Source: an uncultured Ferrovibrio sp. | GTDB taxonomy: Bacteria; Pseudomonadota; Alphaproteobacteria; Ferrovibrionales; Ferrovibrionaceae | Assembly (NCBI RefSeq): GCF_937960835.1 | Contig: NZ_CALGPC010000009.1 | Coordinates: 277,658 to 341,657, forward strand | Length of the DNA stretch: 64,000 nt | Reading direction: 5' to 3' | In this document: piece after piece, positions 17,098 through 25,353 of the stretch | How positions within the stretch are numbered: position 1 is the first letter of the stretch | Layout of the letters: each line of letters opens with the position of its first letter | Translations under genes and position numbers: made by a program | The notes under the pieces: generated by a model | The model's input: only the letters and a program-made list of their open reading frames with translations | Told to the model about the DNA's origin: nothing | Database searches by the model: none

Positions 17098-18222
17098 TTA
17101 CTGCTGCTGCGCCAGAAAACTGCGGAAGCGGATCAGACTGAAGGCGAAGAAGCTCGCGCCGATGGCGAGGATTGCCGCCAGCGCCGGCCAGACCACATCC
17201 AGGCCGGCGCCGCGCATCAACACTGCCTGTGCTACCGCGACATAATGCTTGGTGGGCAGAAACTGCACGGCGGCATGCAGCCATTGCGGCATCGCCTCGA
17301 TCGGCGTCAGCGCGCCCGACAGCATGGTCATCGGCATCAAAATCAGCATGAACAGCAGCGCAAACTGCGCCATCGACCGCGCAATGGTGGCGAGAAAGAT
17401 GCCAAGCGAGGTCGCGAAGAACAGGTAGATCACAGAACTGGCGAGAAATAGCCAGAGCGAGCCCGCCACCGGCATCCCAAGCAGCATGCGCACCACGCCA
17501 TACATCGAGACCAGGCTGAGCGCCAGGATGATGCCGCCATTGGCGAGAATCTTGGCCAGCATGATCTCGGCGGCGCGCACCGGCATGACCAGCAGATGCT
17601 CAAGCGTGCCGCGCTCCCGCTCGCGGATCAGTGCCGCGCCCGCCAGCAGGATGCCCAGCATGTTGATCACCTCGATCAGCGCCATGGTGCCGGAGAACCA
17701 CACCGAGTTCAGCGACTGATTGAAGGCGATGCGGACCTGCACACTCACCGCATCGGCCTCAGCCTTGCCTTCGCGGCGCAGGAAACGGCCCACCTCGTCG
17801 CTGATGATCGACTGGATGTAATTTGATCCGATCCCCGCCTGCATCATCGCGGTCGCATCGATCAGCACCTGCAGCACCGGTCGGCGGCCCGCCAGGATAT
17901 CGGCCTGGAAATCGGGTGGAATGTCCAGCACGAAAGTATAGCGCGCCTGGTCCATCGCCTCGTCCACTGCATCGGCGGCAAGCGCCACCGGTTTCTGGAA
18001 GCGCGGCGGCAGGAAGGCATCGGCGATCTGCTGCGACAAGGCCGAACGGTCCTCATCGACGATGCCGACCGAGGCGCGTACCAGATCGTGCGAGACGCCG
18101 GTGGCCTGGCTGTAGACCATCAGGCTGAAGGCGTAAAGCATGAAGACGAACAGCACGCGGTCGCGCAGCAGGCTGACCAGTTCCTTGCGGCACAGCGTCC
18201 AGATGTTGCGCAGCGACAGCAT
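17098..18222 (-). CDS. ABC-2 type transporter permease (YhhJ/YbhR-like)
   Basis: The 374-residue membrane protein has an N-terminal helix (LFVFMLYAFSLMVYSQATGV), a large periplasmic domain of about 140 residues and five C-terminal helices, the layout of ABC-2 permeases of the YbhR/YhhJ group. The segment ERERGTLEHLLVMPVRAAEI is the family hallmark. It is the last gene of a four-gene minus-strand unit (padR, hlyD-like, ATPase-permease, permease), separated from the ATPase gene by 2 bases. The complex likely exports drugs or another amphipathic substrate. Confidence 0.88.
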   Translation of the reverse strand: MLSLRNIWTLCRKELVSLLRDRVLFVFMLYAFSLMVYSQATGVSHDLVRASVGIVDEDRSALSQQIADAFLPPRFQKPVALAADAVDEAMDQARYTFVLDIPPDFQADILAGRRPVLQVLIDATAMMQAGIGSNYIQSIISDEVGRFLRREGKAEADAVSVQVRIAFNQSLNSVWFSGTMALIEVINMLGILLAGAALIRERERGTLEHLLVMPVRAAEIMLAKILANGGIILALSLVSMYGVVRMLLGMPVAGSLWLFLASSVIYLFFATSLGIFLATIARSMAQFALLFMLILMPMTMLSGALTPIEAMPQWLHAAVQFLPTKHYVAVAQAVLMRGAGLDVVWPALAAILAIGASFFAFSLIRFRSFLAQQQ

Positions 18223-18224
18223 CC

Positions 18225-20945
18225 TCAGCGCTCCTGCTTGCGCAGAAAGACGAAGGCCAGCGCCAGCAGGACCGGCCAGAACAGCGCGGTGCTGGCAATG
18301 AAGGGCAGCAATTCAGACACCGACAGGCCCTTGCTGAAGGCGCCGAGGCTGGTACGCAGGAAATAGGTGGCGGGGAACAACGCACCGATCAGGCGAGCGC
18401 CGCCCTCCAGGCTGGAAACCGGCTGCAGCAGGCCGGAGAAATGCACCGTCGGCATGATGGTCAGCACCGAAGTGCCGAACAGCGCCGCCACCTGGCTGCG
18501 GGTAAAGCTGGAGGTAAACAGGCCAATCGCGGTGCTGGCCAGCACATAAAAGAAGCCGCCGATCAGCAGTCCGGCCAGGCTGCCCTTCAGCGGCACATGA
18601 AACACCGTCACCGCCATGACGATCAGCAGCAGCAGGTTGATATAAGCCAGTGCCACATAGGGCATCTGCTTGCCCAGCAGGAATTCCAGCTTGCTGACCG
18701 GGGTGACGTAAAGATTGGTGATCGAGCCGCGTTCGCGCTCGGCCACCACGCCCAAAGTGGCAAGAATGGCCGGGATCAGCATCAGCATCATCGCAAACAG
18801 CGCCGGCACCATCGCATCAAGGCTGCGGAAGGCCTGGTTGTAGCGGAAGCGCGTGGCGATCTCGGCCACTGATGACAGCGTAATGCCGGCCTGCTCGGCG
18901 GCATTGGCGACGAACTGGCGATGCGCGGCGGCGACATAACCCTCGATGGTCTCGGCGCGGAACGGCATGCCGCCATCGATCCAGATCGAAAGTTCCGTGG
19001 CGCGCCCGCGCCGCAGATCGGCGCCGAAATCGGGCGGTATCTCAATGGCCAGCGCGATCTCGTTGGCACGCAGGCGCCGGACCAACTCCGCGGAATCCGC
19101 CACATCCGCGCGGCGCAGGAAATAGCTTGAGGATTCATATTCCTCGATATAGGCGCGGCTTTCCGGCGTCTGGTCGCGGTCCAATACCGCAAAGGCGATA
19201 TTCTCGACATCGAAGGTGATGCCGTAACCGAAAACCAGCATCAGCAGCAGCGTGCCGAACAGGGCAAAGGCCAGACGGATCGGGTCGCGCCACAATTCCA
19301 GGCCCTCGCGCCAGGCGTAGGCAAAGCAGCGGCGTGGCGAAAAGAGCGAGCGTCTTGCCGGCACTGAAGCGGCAGTTGCCATCTCTATTTCAGGCAGGGC
19401 CTGCACCGCCGCGCGCCCGCCAAGCTCCATATAGGCAATGAAGGTCTCTTCCAGTGTCGCGGCATGCTGCGCCCGCTGAAGCTCAGCCGGCGCGCCGGAG
19501 GCAATGATCCGGCCAGCATGCATGAAGGCGACACGGTCACAGCGCGCGGCTTCGGCCATGTAATGGGTGGAGATGAAGATGGTCACGCCGCGCTCGCGCG
19601 ACAGACGGGTTAGATCCTGCCAGAACACCGCGCGGGCCACCGGATCGACGCCCGAAGTCGGCTCATCCAGGATCAGGATTTCGGGGTCGTGGATGATTGC
19701 GGTGGCCAGCGACAGACGCTGGCGTACGCCAAGCGGCAGGGAATCCGCAATCGTATCGAGACAGGCGACCAGTTCGAACCGCTCCGCCAAGACTGCAATA
19801 CGGTTCGCCGCATCCGCCTCGTCAATGCCATAGAGCGATGCATGCAAGGTCAGATTCTGACGCACGGTCAACTCACCATAGAGCGAGAAGCTCTGCGCCA
19901 TATAGCCAATGCGGCGGCGCAGAGCGAAATCGCCGCCCGCCACCGGTTCGCCGAACAGCTTGCCTTCACCCTCGCTGGCCGGCAGCAGGCCGGTCAGCAT
20001 TTTCATGGTCGTGGTCTTGCCGCAGCCGTTCGATCCGAGAAAGCCGAAAATCTCGCCGCGCCGGATGGCGAGATCGACGTGATCGACTGCGGTGAAGTCG
20101 CCGAACCGCCGCGTCAAGCCATGCGCCTCGATCACCACCGGCGCCGGCCCATCGTCCAGGGGCGGCGGCGCGCCATTGCCGCTCAGCGCCGCCCGCCGTT
20201 CTGGCGGCAGCAGGGCGATATAGGCCGCCTCCAGGCTCTCCGTCTGCGTGCGCCGCCGCAATTCGTCAGGCGCACCTTCGGCCAGGATGCGGCCGCGGTC
20301 GATCATCGCCACATGGTCGAAACGCTCGGCTTCGTCCATGGTCGAGGTAGCGACCAGCAAAGCCAGATGCGGCCGGCTGCGCTGGACGGCGGCGATCAGA
20401 TCCCAGAATTGCCGGCGCGAGAGCGGATCAACGCCGGTGGTCGGCTCATCGAGGATCAGCAGATCCGGATCGTGCACCAGCGCGCAGCACAGGCCGAGCT
20501 TCTGCTTCATGCCGCCGGACAGTTTCTGCATCGCCCGGTCGGCGAAAGGCGCAAGGCCGGTCGCTTCCAATAGCTGCGGGATGCGCCGCGCCTCCTCGGC
20601 GCCGTCATGACCGAACAGACGGGCGAAGAAGGCGATGTTCTCGCGCACCGACAGGCTGGGATAGAGATTGCGGCCCAGCCCCTGCGGCATATAGGCGATG
20701 CGCGGCTGCACATTCATGCGCGCCCATTGGTCCGACAGATCGGCCCCCAATGCTGAAATCTGGCCGCTCTGCATCTTTTTTACGCCAGCGGCCAGCGCCA
20801 GCAGAGTCGACTTGCCGACCCCATCGGGGCCCACCACGGCCAGCGAGCGGCCAGGCTCCAGCGACAGCGCGATATTCTCCAGCGCAACCAGCTTGCCGTA
20901 GCGATGGCTGACGCCTTCGATCCGCAGGCCAGCCGTCGCGGTCAT
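18225..20945 (-). CDS. RbbA/YhiH-type ABC transporter: two ATPase domains fused to an ABC-2 permease
   Basis: The 906-residue protein has two nucleotide-binding domains and a C-terminal ABC-2 membrane domain. NBD1 has Walker A GPDGVGKST, signature LSGGMKQKLGL and Walker B LLILDEPTTGVDP. NBD2 has GSNGCGKTT and ILILDEPTSGVDP but a degenerate signature (LPLGVRQRLSL), which this subfamily commonly shows. The membrane part carries ERERGSITNLYVTPVSKLEF. The same domain order occurs in E. coli YhiH/RbbA, though a ribosome role should not be assumed. With the HlyD-like adaptor and the partner permease it forms an export system. The gene starts 10 bases after the adaptor gene ends. Confidence 0.92.
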   Translation of the reverse strand: MTATAGLRIEGVSHRYGKLVALENIALSLEPGRSLAVVGPDGVGKSTLLALAAGVKKMQSGQISALGADLSDQWARMNVQPRIAYMPQGLGRNLYPSLSVRENIAFFARLFGHDGAEEARRIPQLLEATGLAPFADRAMQKLSGGMKQKLGLCCALVHDPDLLILDEPTTGVDPLSRRQFWDLIAAVQRSRPHLALLVATSTMDEAERFDHVAMIDRGRILAEGAPDELRRRTQTESLEAAYIALLPPERRAALSGNGAPPPLDDGPAPVVIEAHGLTRRFGDFTAVDHVDLAIRRGEIFGFLGSNGCGKTTTMKMLTGLLPASEGEGKLFGEPVAGGDFALRRRIGYMAQSFSLYGELTVRQNLTLHASLYGIDEADAANRIAVLAERFELVACLDTIADSLPLGVRQRLSLATAIIHDPEILILDEPTSGVDPVARAVFWQDLTRLSRERGVTIFISTHYMAEAARCDRVAFMHAGRIIASGAPAELQRAQHAATLEETFIAYMELGGRAAVQALPEIEMATAASVPARRSLFSPRRCFAYAWREGLELWRDPIRLAFALFGTLLLMLVFGYGITFDVENIAFAVLDRDQTPESRAYIEEYESSSYFLRRADVADSAELVRRLRANEIALAIEIPPDFGADLRRGRATELSIWIDGGMPFRAETIEGYVAAAHRQFVANAAEQAGITLSSVAEIATRFRYNQAFRSLDAMVPALFAMMLMLIPAILATLGVVAERERGSITNLYVTPVSKLEFLLGKQMPYVALAYINLLLLIVMAVTVFHVPLKGSLAGLLIGGFFYVLASTAIGLFTSSFTRSQVAALFGTSVLTIMPTVHFSGLLQPVSSLEGGARLIGALFPATYFLRTSLGAFSKGLSVSELLPFIASTALFWPVLLALAFVFLRKQER

Positions 20946-20955
20946 CGCATCGCCC

Positions 20956-21942
20956 TCATGGGGTGTCGCGGGTCAGATCGGATTGCAGCCATGACGGCCA
21001 GTCGGCTGCGGCATCCAGCTTCACATAAGCCATGCCGGTCAGGCCGGTCTTTACATGCTCCAGATATTGCTGCACCAGGCTTTGCGGCACGCGAGCCTTG
21101 ACGCGATACATCATGCGATCGCGCTCGCTGCGCGTCTCGACCTGCTTGGGCGTGAATTGTGCACGCGCGGATACAAACGAGATCGTCGCAGGCACCGCCA
21201 GATCGGGCACGGCATCGAGCAGGATTCGCGCCGGCGCGCCGATGGCCAGCCGGCCGACGACTTCGGTCGGCAGGAAGAAGGTCATGTAGACATCGGACAG
21301 ATCGAGCAAAGTCGCCACCTTGCCGCCGGCGCCCAGAACCTCGCCCGGCTCGGCCAGACGAAACAGAATACGGCCGGCCTTCGGCGCTTTCAGCGTGCCA
21401 TCGGCCAGGAGTTCGCGGATGCGTTCGGCCTCGGCCGAGGCGACGCGGATGGCGGCATCGGCACCGCCCAGCTTGCTTTCGGCGGCAGCCAGAGCTGCCT
21501 CCGCCGTGCGGCGGATGTTGCGTTGCTGATCGACCTTCTGCTCGGAGACAAAGTTCTTGCCCGACAGAACCAGGGTGCGCTGCAGCTCCTTGTCGGCGAG
21601 TTCGAGTTCGCTTTTGCGCTGACGGATTTCCGCCAGTACCTGTTTGCGGTTTTCTTCCGCCTGCGCGATCTGCGCCTCGGCGGCACGGTACTGCGCTTCC
21701 AGATCGCGGGTATCCAGCCGCGCGATCAGTTGCCCGGCCTGCACCAGTTCGCCTTCCTCGACCGCGATCTCAAGAACGCGGGCGGCGTATTTGGTGGCGA
21801 TGTCGATCTCGTTGGCTTCGACGCGGCCGTTGCCGGCAACAATGCCAGGCGGCAGGGACGATCTCTGCTTCAGATAATACCAGCCGCCAGCGGCTGCGGC
21901 ACCGATGACGATGACCAAGAGCAAAAGCAGAAGGCGCCGCAT
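20956..21942 (-). CDS. HlyD-family periplasmic adaptor of the ABC exporter
   Basis: The 328-residue membrane-fusion protein has an N-terminal signal anchor (MRRLLLLLLVIVIGAAAAGG), a lipoyl half-motif (GRVEANEIDIATKYAARVLE), a coiled-coil hairpin (about residues 75-160, rich in E/Q/R and A) and a C-terminal beta-barrel region with LLDLSDVYMTFFLPTEVVGR. It links the inner-membrane ABC parts to the outer envelope. The start at 21942 places the signal anchor at the N-terminus; the upstream ATG at 22026 adds a non-conserved, Gln-rich extension. PadR lies upstream on the same strand. Confidence 0.9.
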   Translation of the reverse strand: MRRLLLLLLVIVIGAAAAGGWYYLKQRSSLPPGIVAGNGRVEANEIDIATKYAARVLEIAVEEGELVQAGQLIARLDTRDLEAQYRAAEAQIAQAEENRKQVLAEIRQRKSELELADKELQRTLVLSGKNFVSEQKVDQQRNIRRTAEAALAAAESKLGGADAAIRVASAEAERIRELLADGTLKAPKAGRILFRLAEPGEVLGAGGKVATLLDLSDVYMTFFLPTEVVGRLAIGAPARILLDAVPDLAVPATISFVSARAQFTPKQVETRSERDRMMYRVKARVPQSLVQQYLEHVKTGLTGMAYVKLDAAADWPSWLQSDLTRDTP

Positions 21943-22180
21943 GATCTCAGCCCGTTTATCCTGGTGTTGCTGTCCTGAAGAAGCCGCTTGCACCACGTAT
22001 CGGCCAGGCCAGCGGGAAGGCGCCAAGTCTGGCGCCCATCCCCTTTTGCTTCATTGCGGTAAATCAATTCTCTTTCCGGAATGGATAACGCGCGAAATGC
22101 TGCCGCGACGCCAGCAAAACCCTTGTGCTGCCGTCTGCCAAATTCGTATCGCGAAAATGGACACGACGGCCTCGCGCCGT

Positions 22181-22807
22181 TCACTGGCCGCGGATGTCCT
22201 TCAGCGCGCGCACCAGAATATCGATGACGCGGCGCTGTTCTTCCGGCGATGCCTCGGCTTTTTCGTTGAGCACCCGCCGCAGGGCATGCCGCACATTGCG
22301 CAGGCTGGCGGGTTCATCGGCCGGCGCGTCCTCGGCATCCTCACCCCAGGCAAAGAATTGCCGCGCGCGCGCCATGCGCTCGCCGACCCGCGCCAGCTGC
22401 ATCAGCATCGCATCGACCTGAGCGCGCCGTGCTGCGAGGAAGGTCTCGCCATCGGCCGTGATGCGGTAAAGCTTCTTGCTGCCTTCGGCTTGCACATTCG
22501 CATGGCCAATCTCTTCCAGATAGGTCAGCGCGGGATAGATCACGCCGGGGCTGGGCGAATAAAATCCGTGGCTATACTCTTCCAATGCCTTGATCAGCTC
22601 GTAACCGTGGCGGGGCTTCTCCGACAGCAGCGCCAGGATCAGAAGCTGAAGATCGGCCGAGCCGATCAGGCGGCTGGCGCGGAAGCCGCGTCCGCCCATG
22701 CCGAAGCCGCCGCCGAAGGGGCCATGACCAAAGCCGCCATGGCGGCGATGCCGGGCCATGGCCATCAGAGAATGGCCGCGACAGGCGGCTTTAAGGCAGG
22801 AATGCAT
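22181..22807 (-). CDS. PadR-family transcriptional regulator, likely repressor of the ABC exporter
   Basis: The 208-residue protein has a Gly/His-rich N-terminus (HGGFGHGPFGGGFGMGGRGF), a PadR winged helix (LQLLILALLSEKPRHGYELI, SPSPGVIYPALTYLEEIG, KKLYRITADGETFL) and a C-terminal helical dimerisation region. PadR proteins usually repress efflux genes and release DNA on ligand binding. It precedes the HlyD-like/ABC genes on the same strand, 238 bases away, and a TATA-rich palindrome lies 27 bases upstream of its start. Start chosen at 22807 because longer versions would run through the tRNA-Leu gene. The His-rich N-terminus might bind metal (speculative). Confidence 0.9.
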   Translation of the reverse strand: MHSCLKAACRGHSLMAMARHRRHGGFGHGPFGGGFGMGGRGFRASRLIGSADLQLLILALLSEKPRHGYELIKALEEYSHGFYSPSPGVIYPALTYLEEIGHANVQAEGSKKLYRITADGETFLAARRAQVDAMLMQLARVGERMARARQFFAWGEDAEDAPADEPASLRNVRHALRRVLNEKAEASPEEQRRVIDILVRALKDIRGQ

Positions 22808-22833
22808 GAGTTTTCTTCCTAAAATGCTCTTTT

Positions 22834-22853
22834 GATATATCGTAAGATATATC
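22834..22853. promoter_or_regulatory. Palindromic operator upstream of padR
   Basis: GATATATC is repeated around a four-base spacer (GATATATC GTAA GATATATC). Each half is itself palindromic. It lies 27 bases before the padR start, at promoter distance, and its AT-rich character stands out from the GC-rich surroundings. Autoregulation by PadR is the simplest reading. Confidence 0.6.
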
Positions 22854-22885
22854 TGTAGATGCTGAAGGCAAGAAGACAGGAACAG

Positions 22886-22972
22886 TGGTGCCCGCTGCCG
22901 GACTCGAACCGGCACGGCCTTGCGGCCTCGGGATTTTAAGTCCCGTGCGTCTACCAATTCCGCCAAGCGGGC
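22886..22972 (-). tRNA. tRNA-Leu (anticodon TAA), CCA encoded
   Basis: Read on the minus strand, the sequence starts GCCCGCTTGGCGGAATTGGT and closes the acceptor stem with AGCGGGC, discriminator A and an encoded CCA. The anticodon loop is ACTTAAAAT with anticodon TAA, flanked by the GGGA/TCCC stem. The long variable arm (GAGGCCGCAAGGCCG region) and the T-loop GGTTCGAGTCC mark a class II leucine tRNA. Length is 87 bases. It sits between padR and a divergent cyclase gene. Confidence 0.95.
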
Positions 22973-23199
22973 AGGCGTCCCTTCTCTAGGGCTGCCGGCG
23001 CAACCGGTCAATCGCCGCCTAGGGTCGATCCGCATCGCCCCGCCTGTACCGCGGCGGACATCCCATCGCGAAAAAGGCGAAGCGACTCCATCCGCCACAG
23101 ACACAATCGCGGGAGATCGCAACATTGTGTCGCTACTCTCACACGCAAAAAGCCCTGCAGCCTATCGCATTTCGACAGGCCCGGCCCTATCTTGCGGCC

Positions 23200-24435
23200 A
23201 TGGATCCTGTCGTCTTCACAAAAATCGCACGCTGCGTTGCGGATGCATCATTGGACGGTTCGACCGAAGGCGAGATCCTCGCCTGTTTCGGTAACGCGCT
23301 GAACGAGGCAGGCATTCCGGTCACGCGCGCCATGCTGGGCGCCGATACGCTGCATCCGGTGCTGGCCGGACGCATCTTCATCTGGCATCGCGACATACCC
23401 GATGTGGGCCTGCATGAATTCGGCCGCTCCACGACGGCCGAAGGCGACCGCAAATGGCGCGAAAGCCCCTTCTACTATCTTGAGACAAGCGGCGAGTCGC
23501 TCTTTCGATTCCGCCTGCTTGGCCATAACGGCGACTATCCCTATCCGGTTCTGAGCGAGCTCGCGCAGCAGGGCTTCACCGATTATCTCGTAACGATGAC
23601 GCGTTTCGGCGAGAAGGGTGTCATCGGTCAGCTCGATTCCGTCTATGCCTCCTGGGCCACCACCAGCGATGCCGGCTATACCGATGCGCAATTAGAGACC
23701 TTGAAGGCATTGATCCCCTTTGCCGCCGCTGCCGTGCGCGGCGCCAGCGTACGGCGCATCGCCGATACGCTGGCCGAAACCTATCTCGGCCGCGATGCCG
23801 CCCGCCGCGTGCTGAGCGGCACGATCGGCCGCGGCGACGCCGAACGGATTTCGGCAGCTTTATGGTTCAGCGACCTGCGCGGCTTCACCAAACTGGTCGA
23901 TACCGTCTCGCCCAACCTGATCGTGCCTTTGCTCAACGACTACGCCGGCGCCGCCGTCTCGGCGATCCATGCGCAGGGCGGCGAGGTGCTGAAATTCGTC
24001 GGCGACGGCGTGCTGGCGATCTTTCGCAGCAACGATCATGAAAGCGCGTCTTTGCGTGATGCCTGCCATGCGGCGTTGCTAGCCTTGCGCGAATGCCGCA
24101 AGAATTTGCGCGAGGTGCGCAACCGGCGCGCCAATGCCGGCCTGCCGGTTACCGAGATGTCGGTGGCGCTGCATGTCGGCGAGGCGCTGTACGGCAATTT
24201 CGGCGGCGAGGACCGGCTCGATTTCACCGTGGTGGGGCCGGCGGTGAACGAATTGTCGCGCATCTCCGGCCTTGCTCGTTCGGTCGAGCAGCCAGTGATC
24301 TTCTCCGCCGCTTTCCGCCAGGCCGCCGGCGGCCTGCAGGAAAAAGCCGTCTCGCTTGGCCGCTATGCGCTGCGCGGCGTGGAATCGCCGCAGGAATTGT
24401 TCACGCTCGACCCGATCCTGCTGCGCGGCGTTTAA
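23200..24435 (+). CDS. Class III adenylate/guanylate cyclase with an N-terminal unassigned domain
   Basis: The 411-residue protein ends in a class III cyclase domain. Metal-binding aspartates are in FSDLRGFTKL (Asp225) and GDGVLAIF (Asp269). The substrate-specifying segments EVLKFVGDG and DFTVVGPAVNELSRI contain the lysine/aspartate pattern of adenylate cyclases and the transition-state Asn/Arg pair (N-x-x-x-R). The first 200 residues form an unassigned, possibly GAF-like cytosolic sensor region; no membrane helix is seen. Product is probably cAMP. Start chosen at the ATG beginning MDPVVFTKIA; the longer frame runs into the tRNA flank. No cAMP-binding regulator lies nearby. Confidence 0.88.
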   Translation: MDPVVFTKIARCVADASLDGSTEGEILACFGNALNEAGIPVTRAMLGADTLHPVLAGRIFIWHRDIPDVGLHEFGRSTTAEGDRKWRESPFYYLETSGESLFRFRLLGHNGDYPYPVLSELAQQGFTDYLVTMTRFGEKGVIGQLDSVYASWATTSDAGYTDAQLETLKALIPFAAAAVRGASVRRIADTLAETYLGRDAARRVLSGTIGRGDAERISAALWFSDLRGFTKLVDTVSPNLIVPLLNDYAGAAVSAIHAQGGEVLKFVGDGVLAIFRSNDHESASLRDACHAALLALRECRKNLREVRNRRANAGLPVTEMSVALHVGEALYGNFGGEDRLDFTVVGPAVNELSRISGLARSVEQPVIFSAAFRQAAGGLQEKAVSLGRYALRGVESPQELFTLDPILLRGV

Positions 24436-24450
24436 AGCGCTTCAGCTGAA

Positions 24451-25170
24451 TTATTCAGCCGCAACCTCGGCCGCCTTCACCCGGTTCGCTTCCAGCGCTT
24501 CCAGGATGAGCTGTGCCACCTGCTCAGACGATGCCGGATTCTGCCCGGTGATCAGATTGCCATCGCGAAGCGCATGCGGCTGGAAATCCGGCGCGGCGAC
24601 GAAATCGGCGCCCAGGCTGCGCAGCTTCGTTTCCAGCAGGAAAGGCACGGCTTTGGTGAGGCCGACCTTTTCCTCTTCGGAATTGGTGAAAGCCGTCACT
24701 CTGCGGCCTTTCACCAATGGATCGCCATCGTTGTTCACCACATCCGTCAGGCCGGCCGGGCCGTGACAGACAGCGGCGACGATCTTGCCGCCTGCATCGA
24801 GCGCGGCGATCTTCTCTGCCAAAGCCTTGCTGCCCGGCAGATCCCACATCGTGCCATGACCGCCAGGCAGGAAAATCGCATCCACGGTGGAAATATCGAC
24901 GCGCTCCACCGGCGTGGTGGTCTGCACTGCCTGCATGGCGGCGCGATCCGCCAAAAACCGCATAACGCAATCTGGCTTCGGCTCGCCACCATTGACGCTG
25001 CGCGGATCGAAGGGGATCGGTCCGCCCTTGATCGACGCCAAAGTGATCGTCGCGCCGGAATCGAGGAAAACGTAATACGGCGCTGCCAATTCTTCCGCCC
25101 AAACCCCTGTGGCATGCCCGTCATTCATCACATTGTGCGATGTCGCGACGACCAGAATATGGGCGCCCAT
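24451..25170 (-). CDS. DJ-1/PfpI superfamily protein (type 1 glutamine amidotransferase-like)
   Basis: The 239-residue protein has the DJ-1/PfpI fold pattern: ILVVATSH start, acidic residue in VWAEELAAPY, FLPGGHGTMWDLP, and the nucleophile elbow AAVCHGPAGL with a Cys-His pair. The family includes Hsp31-like glyoxalase III and chaperone proteins that handle methylglyoxal. The start at 25170 is supported by the clean N-terminal strand; the longer frame (to 25323) adds 51 unrelated residues. A palindrome lies 26 bases upstream of the start. Confidence 0.83.
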   Translation of the reverse strand: MGAHILVVATSHNVMNDGHATGVWAEELAAPYYVFLDSGATITLASIKGGPIPFDPRSVNGGEPKPDCVMRFLADRAAMQAVQTTTPVERVDISTVDAIFLPGGHGTMWDLPGSKALAEKIAALDAGGKIVAAVCHGPAGLTDVVNNDGDPLVKGRRVTAFTNSEEEKVGLTKAVPFLLETKLRSLGADFVAAPDFQPHALRDGNLITGQNPASSEQVAQLILEALEANRVKAAEVAAE

Positions 25171-25195
25171 AACGTAACCTCCATCTCGAAGATGG

Positions 25196-25213
25196 CCGTT
25201 ACATAAGTAACGG
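25196..25213. promoter_or_regulatory. Palindrome upstream of the DJ-1/PfpI gene
   Basis: CCGTTAC ATAA GTAACGG is a perfect 7-bp inverted repeat with a four-base spacer, 26 bases before the start codon at 25170. The symmetry and position suggest a repressor site for an unidentified regulator. Confidence 0.5.
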
Positions 25214-25289
25214 AAAAAGCGTTTCAACGGGAACGAATCAGGGCGCGGCGGAATTAAATTCCGCGCAAAGCGCGCTTCACACAAGGTCT

Positions 25290-25326
25290 GAAAAACATCA
25301 TGCCCGGATGGAAGTCCGGGCATGAT
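25290..25326 (-). terminator. Rho-independent terminator of the RND efflux operon
   Basis: On the minus strand a 12-bp perfect stem (ATCATGCCCGGA and its complement at 25297-25326) with a six-base loop is followed by GTTTTT. It begins 28 bases after the stop codon of the RND permease gene. Confidence 0.8.
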
Positions 25327-25353
25327 GCAAAGCGAGGTTTTTAGTCTCTCGTT

